DNA of 6,737 nucleotides from an uncultured Rikenellaceae bacterium (GTDB taxonomy: Bacteria > Bacteroidota > Bacteroidia > Bacteroidales > Rikenellaceae), in NCBI GenBank assembly GCA_947037995.1, contig CAMQUV010000060.1, forward strand, positions 1 to 6,737. The letters run 5' to 3'. Of this stretch, positions 1-6,737 are shown in pieces. The translations under genes were made by a program, and so were the position numbers. Positions within the stretch are counted from its first letter, which is position 1. Each line of letters begins with the position of its first letter. The notes under the pieces were generated by a model. It saw only the letters and a program-made list of their open reading frames with translations. It did no database searches and was not told where the DNA came from.

Positions 1-35
1 GCAATTTTCCAGTGCCGTTAACACCTTTGGCTCAC

Positions 36-52
36 GAAAACCTACGGTTTTC
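36..52. repeat. Short inverted repeat in the stretch beyond the terminator
   Basis: GAAAACC (36-42) and GGTTTTC (46-52) form a perfect 7-base inverted repeat around a 3-base centre. Neither strand has a T-run directly after it, so it does not look like an intrinsic terminator. The surrounding bases 1-129 contain no supported gene. All three plus-strand frames hit stops by 90 at the latest, after at most 29 codons, with no start inside the window; on the minus strand one frame opens only after a TGA at 33-35. The inverted repeat is seen directly, but its function is unknown: it could be part of a dispersed repeat, an operator or chance. Confidence 0.4.
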
Positions 53-82
53 AAATACAATCGAAAATAAAAAATTCCCAAC
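52..82 (-). promoter_or_regulatory. Weak Bacteroidota-type promoter match for a gene beyond the left edge
   Basis: On the minus strand, GTTG (79-82) is followed after 19 bases by TGTATTTG (52-59). The consensus described for the Bacteroides primary sigma factor is TTTG, 19-21 bases, then TAnnTTTG, so each box has one mismatch. The site is downstream of the rimO terminator and would drive a minus-strand gene starting beyond base 1. In an A/T-rich spacer such matches arise by chance, and the inverted repeat at 36-52 would overlap the start point. Confidence 0.18.
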
Positions 83-129
83 CCTATTTTAAATATGCCA
101 GCACCTCACCACACTCAATTGCAATGACC

Positions 130-165
130 AAAAAAAACCGCGCCCAGACATCTCCGAGCGCGATT
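130..165 (-). terminator. Rho-independent terminator of the purL-ispD-rimO transcript
   Basis: Read on the minus strand, AATCGCGCTC (156-165) and GGGCGCGGTT (136-145) pair as a 10-base stem. It has a strong CGCGC core, two G-U wobbles and a 10-base loop (146-155). The U-tract, eight bases at 130-137, starts within the base of the stem. The stem begins 22 bases after the rimO stop, the expected place for the end of the operon. On the plus strand the same stem has C-A mismatches and its nearest T-run (173-177) lies about ten bases beyond it, so it would be a weaker terminator for any convergent gene. Confidence 0.9.
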
Positions 166-187
166 GTAGCTGTTTTTATATAGTATG

Positions 188-1489
188 TTATAACGCGTCG
201 GCGTATAGGTCGTAAAGGTCTGCTCCGGTGATTTTTACGGTCAAGAACTTTCCGGGGGTTTGGTCTTTCCCCTCGAGCGAACTCTTAGTCACAAATATCT
301 CACCATCTACCTCGGGAGAGTCCCACTCACCACGGCAAACAACGAAATTGTCCTGCTCCCTGTCTATAATCACTTTCGCCTGCATTCCAATTCTTTGCTC
401 GCAAATCGACTCTGAAATACTCTGCTGTAACGACATTATATCGTCCGCTCTGTCCTGCTTTTCTTGGTCCGTTAGCGCGTCGGTTAGCTTCTCGTACGAG
501 TGTGTCCCCTCCTCTGGGCTGTATGGAAATACCCCCAGTTTCTCAAAACGAGCCTCAGTGAGGAACTGTTTTAGAGCGTCTATATCTTGCTGAGTTTCAC
601 CAGGATAACCCACCAACATAGTGGTTCTTATTGCTATCCCCGGTATTCTTGAACGCAGTTTTGCTACAAGCTCCTCGGTCTCCTTCTGTGTTAACCCTCG
701 GCGCATAGCCGACAACATATTATCCGTAATATGCTGCAATGGAATATCTAAGTATTTACATATTTTTGGCTCCTCGGCCATCGCATCAATAACATCAGAA
801 GGGAATGTAGTAGGGTAGGCGTAATGTAGTCTAATCCATTCTATACCAGTGATTTGGCACAGCTTGCGGAGCAGCTCTCCTAGTTTTCGCTCGCCGTATA
901 TATCCATCCCGTAGTATGTGGTGTCTTGGGCTATAATAATCAATTCTTTGACCCCACTAAGTGCAAGTTTTTGTGCCTCTTCGATTAACTCCTCCATCGG
1001 AACGCTTATGTGACGCCCTCGTATCAAAGGGATAGCGCAATATCCACATCCCCAGTTACACCCTTCTGAGATTTTCAGATATGCATAGTGTGCCGGTGTA
1101 GTTAGTATTCGGTCTGTTTTTATAGTGTTGTCACCTTTGAGTTTTGCGATAATATCATCGATTGTACGCGCGCCAAAAAAGTCATCAACTTCCGGCACTT
1201 CTTTGCGCAAGTCATCGGCATATCTCTGCGAAAGGCATCCAAATACGAATAGCTGTTTGATTTGCCCTCTTTTTTTGAGTTCGGCAGCATTTAGTATCGT
1301 TTCAATACTCTCCTCTTTTGCGTCAAGTATAAATCCGCAGGTGTTTATAATTACAACGTCGGCTGGTTCGTCCTCGTCGAAATGAATTTCCCAAAGAGCT
1401 GGGTCAAGCGTTGCTGCGAGGTGTTCGGAGTCAACTATGTTTTTTGCACACCCTAGCGTAATAAGGTTAATTGTCTGTTTTGATGTCAT
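188..1489 (-). CDS. rimO: Ribosomal protein S12 (aspartate) methylthiotransferase
   Basis: Radical SAM enzyme that adds a methylthio group to a conserved aspartate of ribosomal protein S12 (Asp88/89 in E. coli). The 433 residues show the full family layout. An N-terminal UPF0004 domain holds Cys14 (TLGCAKN), Cys51 (NTCGF) and Cys85 (FGC), the ligands of the second iron-sulfur cluster. The radical SAM core starts at SEGCNWGCGYC, giving CxxxCxxC (Cys144, Cys148, Cys151). A C-terminal TRAM domain (about 363-433) contains SPEVDGEI. TLGC-KN, NTCGFI-DAKEESI and the SPEVDGE signature favour RimO over its tRNA-modifying relatives MiaB and MtaB. I chose the ATG at 1487-1489 because family members begin a few residues before TLGC. 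An in-frame ATG ending at 1543 would add 18 residues that merely re-read the ispD coding region. The chosen start lies inside ispD with no Shine-Dalgarno, suggesting translational coupling. It is the last gene before the terminator. Confidence 0.96.
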   Translation of the reverse strand: MTSKQTINLITLGCAKNIVDSEHLAATLDPALWEIHFDEDEPADVVIINTCGFILDAKEESIETILNAAELKKRGQIKQLFVFGCLSQRYADDLRKEVPEVDDFFGARTIDDIIAKLKGDNTIKTDRILTTPAHYAYLKISEGCNWGCGYCAIPLIRGRHISVPMEELIEEAQKLALSGVKELIIIAQDTTYYGMDIYGERKLGELLRKLCQITGIEWIRLHYAYPTTFPSDVIDAMAEEPKICKYLDIPLQHITDNMLSAMRRGLTQKETEELVAKLRSRIPGIAIRTTMLVGYPGETQQDIDALKQFLTEARFEKLGVFPYSPEEGTHSYEKLTDALTDQEKQDRADDIMSLQQSISESICEQRIGMQAKVIIDREQDNFVVCRGEWDSPEVDGEIFVTKSSLEGKDQTPGKFLTVKITGADLYDLYADAL

Positions 1490-2126
1490 TTGGGTATGTA
1501 ATTTTAATATTTTTTGGGTCTCCTTGGCAAATTGCCACCTCAAATCCCATCGCCTCTACTACCGAGGCATCGTCCGTAAATGCTTCGTTATATGGTTGTT
1601 TATACGCCTCTAGTATAGTTTTGCGGTCGAATATTTGTGGTGTCTGCACCGCCTTGAGATTGCTTCGTACCAGTGTTTTAGAACTCCCATTGGGCATAAC
1701 TTGTCGTATAGTGTCAGTGACATTAATAGTCGGAATTGCAGAGCCATTAGTCTCAGCGCATTGTGCTATTTGTGTTATATTTTCGGTCGAGATATACGGT
1801 CTAACGGCATCGTGCACTGCCACTAGGGTTGCATTTGGGTCAACCAATTTCAGCGCATTTCTCACCGAGTGGAATCTTTGTTCTCCTCCGTGTGTTATAG
1901 TAATGTTATACTCACGCGGGTCAAACTGATATAATAAGCATAGCTCTTCCCATAGAGTTAAGTGTTCTATGGGTAGAGCTATTATAATTTGCGATGCAAT
2001 CGGGTGAAACTTTTTTATAGTGTGTATAATTATAGGCTTGCCATTCATAGGAATGAATTGCTTGGGAACATCCGCGCCCATTCTTGTTCCGCTGCCGCCA
2101 GCTACTATAATAACGCTAAGTTTCAT
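1467..2126 (-). CDS. ispD: 2-C-methyl-D-erythritol 4-phosphate cytidylyltransferase
   Basis: Cytosolic enzyme of the MEP pathway. It joins CTP and MEP to give CDP-methylerythritol and pyrophosphate, on the route to isopentenyl and dimethylallyl diphosphate. The 219 residues form one nucleotidyltransferase domain. Motifs are AGGSGTRMG (9-17, with Arg15), PKQF (21-24, with Lys22), VHDAVRP (104-110, with Asp106 and Arg109), LVRSNLKAVQTPQ (Arg154), FTDDASVVE (183-191) and NIKIT (Lys208). These match the E. coli active-site residues Arg20, Lys27, Asp106, Arg157 and Lys213. The MEP-specific residues and the serine in GSGTR favour IspD over related sugar-nucleotide or TarI-type cytidylyltransferases. 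The protein ends at PNDIKTDN, some ten or more residues before E. coli IspD finishes, so the usual last helix is short or missing; the final codons overlap the start of rimO by 23 bases. The ATG at 2124-2126 is 21 bases after purL and is preceded by an A-rich leader without a Shine-Dalgarno, so it is probably expressed from the same transcript. Confidence 0.96.
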   Translation of the reverse strand: MKLSVIIVAGGSGTRMGADVPKQFIPMNGKPIIIHTIKKFHPIASQIIIALPIEHLTLWEELCLLYQFDPREYNITITHGGEQRFHSVRNALKLVDPNATLVAVHDAVRPYISTENITQIAQCAETNGSAIPTINVTDTIRQVMPNGSSKTLVRSNLKAVQTPQIFDRKTILEAYKQPYNEAFTDDASVVEAMGFEVAICQGDPKNIKITYPNDIKTDN

Positions 2127-2147
2127 TTTAATTTTGTTCGCGTATAT

Positions 2148-5100
2148 TTATTGATTATTTGTCATCCAGTTTTTGGCATTAACAAATGCTTCAATCCACG
2201 GGGTGATTTCGTCAAGATTTCTTTTTGTAGGGTAGTGTGCCCAGTTCCACGGTTTGATAGCACGTTCTAGGTGAGGCATCATAACTAGGTGTCTTCCATC
2301 TTCCGAAGCCAGCGCCGCAGCGTTGTAGTCCGAGCCGTTCGGGTTAGCAGGATATTCGTTATATAGGTATGTCATCGGGATATTATAGTTGTCACTACTC
2401 ATCGGCAAGTTAAATTTACCTTCTCCGTGTGCCACCCATAGTCCAAGTTTAGAACCACTAAGCGATGATAGCATCACCGAGCTGTTAGGTTGTATCTCAA
2501 CTGCAACAAATGCACTTTCGAATTTGTGGCTATCATTATGAAGCATTTTCGGTTTGTCAGTATGGTTTGGCGTAATAAGTCCCAGTTCGACCATTAGTTG
2601 ACATCCGTTACAAACACCCAGTGATAGTGTATTCGTTCTAGCATAGAAATTATCGAGTGCTGCTTTTGCCTTAGGGTTGTAAAGGAACGCTCCAGCCCAG
2701 CCTTTCGCCGAGTTAAGCACGTCCGAGTTAGAGAAACCACCCACGAAGACAATCATATTAACATCTTCAAGGTTTTCGCGTCCTGTAATAAGGTCGGTCA
2801 TATGGACATCTTTAACATCCATCCCTGCAAGGTGCATCGCCCACGCCATTTCGCGTTCTCCGTTCGAGCCTTTTTCGCGTATAATCGCCGCTTTGATTCC
2901 CGTAGGTTCCGTTCTATGAGGGTTGATTTCATATTGGCTATACGTGCCGGTGAACGATTCTAGGAAATTATATTGCAGTGGTTGTTTTTTGTAGTTTTTG
3001 AATCTTTCAAGCGCAAGTTTGGCGGTAGATTGATTACAGTCAAGCAGGTACGACGTTTTGAACCATATATCTCTAAGCGAGTCGATATCGAGTGTCGTAG
3101 CATCGCAGCATCCGTGCTGTATAGTAATTTTTCTAATCGGCGTCACGGTCGCTAATTTTTGGGCAGCTACTCCCATCGCGTCCAGCTCCGCAATAATACT
3201 TTCGCCATTTTCGACCTGCATAATAATAGACGGTTTTTCGCTAAATAGGATTTTAACTAGGTCGGTATTTCTAAGCGGGTTAAGGTCAACAGCGAGTCCA
3301 CATTCATTGCCCGTAAAAGTCATTTCGAGTAGCGCCGTAATCAGTCCTCCTCCCGAAATATCGTGCCCTGCCATAATTTTGTCTTGTTGCACAAGTTTTT
3401 GGATAGCAGTCCACGCTTTCTTGAAATACTCAGGATTTTTGACAGTCGGTACATCGTCTCCCACAGCCGAAAGGGTTTGGAAGAATGACGAGCCGCCGAG
3501 TTTAAAGTCATCGCTCGAGAGGTCTACATATATAATAGATGTATTAGGTTTTTCGACAAGCGCCGCCTTAACACATTTTTTGATATCCGAAACTTCCCCT
3601 GCTGCGGTAATAATAACCGTTCCAGGTGCAAATACTTTCTCACCATTACTATATTTCTGTGTCATCGACAGAGAATCTTTTCCCGTAGGGATATTTATTT
3701 TCAGAGCTCTAGCAAAGTCGCTAGCTGCCTCCACGGCGTTATATAGTCTCGCATCTTCGCCTTCATTTTTACAAGGCCACATCCAGTTAGCCGAAAGCGA
3801 AAGCGCTTCCATACCTCCTTGGATAGGAGCAAAAATAATGTTTGTAAGCGATTCTGCAATTGCCATAACAGAGCCTTTTGCAGCGTCCACTATCGCCACA
3901 GCTGGCGCCGCGCCTAGTGAGTTTGCCACCCCTGCTTTCCCCTGGAAATCAAGTGCAATAACACCACAATCATTCAGCGGCAGTTGTATTTGTCCGGCAG
4001 TTTGTTGCATCGCAATTTTGCCAGTTACCGAGCGGTCTACCTTGTTAGTAAGCCAATCTTTACACGCTACCCCTTCAATTTGGAGCACCGATGTAATATA
4101 TTTTGAGATTTCGGCAGTTCTGTATTCAGGCGAAAAATAGTTTTCTATAACGACTCTATCTTCGAGCGTAGTTTTCGGAGTTTTACCAAACATATCATCA
4201 ATTTGCATATCGATAGGTTTAAGTCCGGTGTTGTTGTCCACAAATGTGAATTGCATATCTCCCGTAGCCTCTCCCACTTGGTAGAAAGGACATCTCTCTC
4301 TTTCTGCAATTCTTTTTAGGTAGTCTGCATCTTCACTTTTAATAACTAGCCCCATTCTCTCTTGCGACTCATTCCCAACAATCTCTTTGTTCGAAAGAGT
4401 AGGGTCTCCCACAGGCAGTTTGTCAATATCAATACGTCCACCAGTATCTTCGACTAGCTCCGAAAGGCAGTTAAGGTGGCCCCCCGCTCCGTGGTCGTGA
4501 ATAGATATAATAGGGTTGTTTCCACCCTCTGATATAGCACGAATAGTGTTATACACTCTTTTTTGCATTTCTGGATTTGAACGTTGTATCGCGTTTAGCT
4601 CAATCGCTCCTTCAAATTCTCCTGTCGCCACCGAGCTAACAGCTCCTCCTCCCATACCAATACGGTAATTGTCACCACCTAGCAACACCACTTTGTCACC
4701 TGTTTGCGGTTTGTCTTTTAGCGCGTCTTCCTTACGCCCGTATCCAATACCTCCTGCAAGCATAATAACCTTGTCGAAGCCGAATTTTTTGCCATTTTCT
4801 TCGTGTTCAAAAGTGAACAGCGAACCACAGATAAGTGGTTGTCCGAAGTGATTTCCAAATGCCGAAGCACCGTTCGATGCTTTAATAAGTATTTGTTCAG
4901 GCGTTTGGTATAGCCATTTTCTTTCTGGTTTAGATTTTTCCCAAGCTCTTTCGCCCTCTAGTCTAGGGTATGCAGTCATATAAACAGCGGTTCCCGACAC
5001 TGGGAAAGCTCCTTTACCACCAGCGATACGGTCTCTGATTTCTCCACCCGTTCCCGTAGCGGCACCATTGAAAGGCTCAACTGTAGTTGGGAAGTTATGT

Positions 5101-5840
5101 GTTTCGGCTTTAATAGTGATAACACTTTTATATGGTTCCACCGCGAAAAAGTCCGAAGTGTCTTGCGCTTTAGGTGCGAATTGTTCAACTTCCGCTCCTT
5201 CGATAAATGCGCAATTGTCTTTATAGGCAGATACAACTTGTCCCGGGTTTTCTTCGGTAGTTTTGCGAATCATTTGGAACAGCGTGTGTTCTTTTTCAAC
5301 GCCATCTATAATGAATTGCCCGTTAAATATTTTGTGTCTACAGTGCTCTGAGTTGACTTGTGAGAATCCAAAGACCTCACTATCAGTAAGTTGACGGTTA
5401 ATTTTTTGCGCTAGTCCTTCGAGGTATTCAATTTCTTGTTCCACGAGTGCAAGTCCTTGTTCTTCGTTATATTTTCGAATATCGTCGATATATTTAATTT
5501 CCTCAGGTTTGCCCGTGATATTAAATACTTCTTGGTCAATCGTGTCATATAGTCTGAACAGCATTTTATCAAATTCAGCATTTTCTTTTACGATATGAAA
5601 TTCTTCAATACGTTTAATCCCCTCGATACCCATATTTTGGGTAATTTCGACAGCATTAGTACTCCACGGCGTAATCATTTCTCTTCTTGGCCCCACAAAT
5701 CGCCCTTCTATGCTTTCGTGCTGCAGAATCTGCGCATTACTAAAAAGCCATTGCAATTTCTCAAGATTACTTTGGTTTATATTTTGCTCAATAGTATCTA
5801 CTGCGTAGATAGTTTGGTCGTTTTTAAATAGTTGTATCAT
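2148..5840 (-). CDS. purL: Phosphoribosylformylglycinamidine synthase (FGAM synthase), single-chain form
   Basis: Cytosolic enzyme for the fourth step of de novo purine synthesis: FGAR, glutamine and ATP give FGAM, glutamate, ADP and phosphate. At 1230 residues it is the large fused form, slightly shorter than the roughly 1295-residue E. coli protein, rather than the split PurS/PurL/PurQ type. Domains in order are an N-terminal PurS-like domain (about 1-145), a linker with SQVNSEHCRHKIF (160-172), two AIRS-like synthetase halves (about 200-560 and 590-940) and a class I glutaminase (about 980-1230). Visible motifs are ETHNFPTT (246-253), IHDHGAGG (447-454), PTGKDSLSM (718-726) and GHDISGGG (825-832). 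In the glutaminase they are the nucleophile elbow GVCNGCQ with Cys1077, and the His1190/Glu1192 pair. That pair reads HLE here, where the E. coli enzyme has HPE. The ATG at 5838-5840 gives a normal N-terminus; its leader is A/T-rich with no Shine-Dalgarno. No purine riboswitch can fit in the 18-base gap upstream, so any regulation should come from a promoter further up the operon. Confidence 0.98.
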   Translation of the reverse strand: MIQLFKNDQTIYAVDTIEQNINQSNLEKLQWLFSNAQILQHESIEGRFVGPRREMITPWSTNAVEITQNMGIEGIKRIEEFHIVKENAEFDKMLFRLYDTIDQEVFNITGKPEEIKYIDDIRKYNEEQGLALVEQEIEYLEGLAQKINRQLTDSEVFGFSQVNSEHCRHKIFNGQFIIDGVEKEHTLFQMIRKTTEENPGQVVSAYKDNCAFIEGAEVEQFAPKAQDTSDFFAVEPYKSVITIKAETHNFPTTVEPFNGAATGTGGEIRDRIAGGKGAFPVSGTAVYMTAYPRLEGERAWEKSKPERKWLYQTPEQILIKASNGASAFGNHFGQPLICGSLFTFEHEENGKKFGFDKVIMLAGGIGYGRKEDALKDKPQTGDKVVLLGGDNYRIGMGGGAVSSVATGEFEGAIELNAIQRSNPEMQKRVYNTIRAISEGGNNPIISIHDHGAGGHLNCLSELVEDTGGRIDIDKLPVGDPTLSNKEIVGNESQERMGLVIKSEDADYLKRIAERERCPFYQVGEATGDMQFTFVDNNTGLKPIDMQIDDMFGKTPKTTLEDRVVIENYFSPEYRTAEISKYITSVLQIEGVACKDWLTNKVDRSVTGKIAMQQTAGQIQLPLNDCGVIALDFQGKAGVANSLGAAPAVAIVDAAKGSVMAIAESLTNIIFAPIQGGMEALSLSANWMWPCKNEGEDARLYNAVEAASDFARALKINIPTGKDSLSMTQKYSNGEKVFAPGTVIITAAGEVSDIKKCVKAALVEKPNTSIIYVDLSSDDFKLGGSSFFQTLSAVGDDVPTVKNPEYFKKAWTAIQKLVQQDKIMAGHDISGGGLITALLEMTFTGNECGLAVDLNPLRNTDLVKILFSEKPSIIMQVENGESIIAELDAMGVAAQKLATVTPIRKITIQHGCCDATTLDIDSLRDIWFKTSYLLDCNQSTAKLALERFKNYKKQPLQYNFLESFTGTYSQYEINPHRTEPTGIKAAIIREKGSNGEREMAWAMHLAGMDVKDVHMTDLITGRENLEDVNMIVFVGGFSNSDVLNSAKGWAGAFLYNPKAKAALDNFYARTNTLSLGVCNGCQLMVELGLITPNHTDKPKMLHNDSHKFESAFVAVEIQPNSSVMLSSLSGSKLGLWVAHGEGKFNLPMSSDNYNIPMTYLYNEYPANPNGSDYNAAALASEDGRHLVMMPHLERAIKPWNWAHYPTKRNLDEITPWIEAFVNAKNWMTNNQ

Positions 5841-5858
5841 AGTTTTATTTATATAGAA

Positions 5859-6737
5859 TTATCTAATTTGAAGTCTTTGTCCGGGGTAGATTTTTGATGG
5901 CGACCTCAGTTTGTTTTGTTTGCATATATGCGATATTGAGGTACCATATTTCGCCGCTATTCTACCCATCACGTCGCCTTTTCTGACCACGTAGTATATA
6001 GGTTCCGGCGTAAGCATTTTCTCAGCAGTTTTGAGTATTTCGCTATTATCGTCCGAGGCGAGTATTTTCTCTGGGAGTGTGTCATCATACTCATCATCAT
6101 AGAGCAGTTCGGATGCTCTGGAGTTTATGTTAAAGTATTTTTTCTCGAGCGCAAAAGTTTTGAATTTGAGTTCCCCCGTAGTAAAGTCTACAAGAAATTC
6201 TGGGTCAAACGTTTGGTCTTTGTATCTCATTTCGAAGTGTAGGTGTGCCCCACGGCTTCTTCCGGTGTTACCACCTAGCCCAACCACTTGCCCAGATTTG
6301 ACAAAGTCGCCGACCTTACAGTTGATTTTCGAGAGGTGTGCCATCCAGGTTTCCAGTCCGTTAGGGTGTCTAACAATCACAAGGTTTCCGAATCCCCCTC
6401 TGTTGTATTGCGCATATCTGATTTTGCCGTCAAACATAGCGTATATTGGTTCACCCGTTTTGAGTGGAATGTCTATACCATTGTGGTTTCTACGTCCACG
6501 CGGGCCATATTTTGAAGATACTCTTCCGAAAGTAGGGGCTTTGAAGTCTGACAGATTTTCGACAATATCTAGTTCGATGATATTCGGTAGGTCTGAGATT
6601 TCCACTTCGTGATACGAGAAAACGGCGTTAGTAATCCAGTGGTTGTTGAATATTTCCGCTTTGGCGTATTTAGTTTCGAGTATGGGGTTATAGTATCTCC
6701 AGGTGTTGTTTTGCTCGAGTATTATTTTTATGTCGGG
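5859..6737 (-). CDS. M23 family metallopeptidase with C-terminal LysM domain, 5' end outside window
   Basis: Predicted zinc endopeptidase of the LytM/lysostaphin-like M23 family, expected to cut peptide cross-links of peptidoglycan in the cell envelope. Only the last 292 residues are visible. The frame stays open to the right edge, so the GTG at 6603-6605 is an internal Val codon rather than a start, and any signal peptide lies outside the window. Counting from the window edge, the M23 fold covers about residues 65-185. It carries HxxxD (H85, D89, in NHNGID), MAHLS (H134) and GAHLHFE (H165, H167). By analogy with LytM, H85, D89 and H167 bind zinc while H134 and H165 act in catalysis, so the enzyme looks active. 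An acidic linker (DDEYDD near 214-219) leads to a LysM module at about 247-292 (YYVVRKGD to YPGQRLQIR), which should bind glycan chains. The TAA stop is 18 bases before purL. The exact substrate and any envelope partner cannot be told from this sequence. Confidence 0.93.
   Translation of the reverse strand, partial: PDIKIILEQNNTWRYYNPILETKYAKAEIFNNHWITNAVFSYHEVEISDLPNIIELDIVENLSDFKAPTFGRVSSKYGPRGRRNHNGIDIPLKTGEPIYAMFDGKIRYAQYNRGGFGNLVIVRHPNGLETWMAHLSKINCKVGDFVKSGQVVGLGGNTGRSRGAHLHFEMRYKDQTFDPEFLVDFTTGELKFKTFALEKKYFNINSRASELLYDDEYDDTLPEKILASDDNSEILKTAEKMLTPEPIYYVVRKGDVMGRIAAKYGTSISHICKQNKLRSPSKIYPGQRLQIR

Noticed and set aside
2..70. A plus-strand open frame ending at TAA 68-70 that could be the tail of a convergent gene
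   Set aside because: Only 22 codons are visible, with no recognisable motif, and the other two plus-strand frames are similarly ambiguous; there is not enough to call a gene.
1439..1445. A AAA AAC heptamer in phase within rimO, resembling a -1 frameshift site
   Set aside because: It encodes the conserved Ala-Lys-Asn of TLGCAKN, and a shift would reach a stop a few codons later, so a programmed role is unlikely.
1490..1543. An 18-residue N-terminal extension of RimO from an upstream in-frame ATG
   Set aside because: The extra residues are just another frame of ispD, and RimO proteins normally start a few residues before the TLGC motif, as the ATG at 1487-1489 does.
3058..4140. A 360-codon open frame on the plus strand opposite purL
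   Set aside because: It lies wholly antisense to the intact, strongly conserved PurL coding region, its translation is rich in Ser, Ile and Pro with no recognisable motif, and it is best explained by codon bias on the opposite strand.
4976..5236. An 86-codon minus-strand frame inside purL
   Set aside because: It is an alternative frame of the purL sequence that encodes the conserved ETHNFPTT region; there is no family motif and no reason to expect a nested gene.
5841..5880. Possible internal promoter before purL
   Set aside because: The A/T-rich sequence contains neither a TAnnTTTG box nor a suitably spaced TTTG, so nothing beyond composition supports it.

Overview
The window looks like a stretch of chromosome from a Bacteroidota species, most likely of the order Bacteroidales. 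The evidence is protein style: a single-chain 1230-residue PurL with Bacteroidales-like motifs, and an M23 peptidase of the type common in that phylum. In addition, none of the three visible gene starts has a purine-rich Shine-Dalgarno sequence; A/T-rich leaders precede them instead, as is usual in this phylum. I cannot assign a family or genus from the sequence alone.

All recognisable genes lie on the minus strand, so transcription runs from high to low coordinates. In that order they are: an M23 metallopeptidase with a C-terminal LysM domain, cut by the right edge (5859-6737); purL, for purine synthesis (2148-5840); ispD, for the MEP isoprenoid pathway (1467-2126); and rimO, the ribosomal protein S12 methylthiotransferase (188-1489). 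The gaps are 18 and 21 bases, then a 23-base overlap, which strongly suggests one transcript. A clear intrinsic terminator at 130-165 closes the unit 22 bases after the rimO stop. The remaining leftmost 129 bases hold no gene I can support, only a short inverted repeat and a weak promoter-like match.

The genes serve unrelated housekeeping tasks: cell-wall turnover, purine synthesis, isoprenoid precursor synthesis and ribosome modification. They look like a growth-related operon rather than a dedicated pathway. All catalytic motifs I checked are intact, and I see no frameshift, insertion sequence, phage gene, CRISPR array or RNA gene. I found no convincing sign of a previously undescribed system. 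The points worth a second look are modest: the ispD/rimO overlap with a short IspD C-terminus, a Leu inside the PurL glutaminase HxE motif, and the unexplained left edge.
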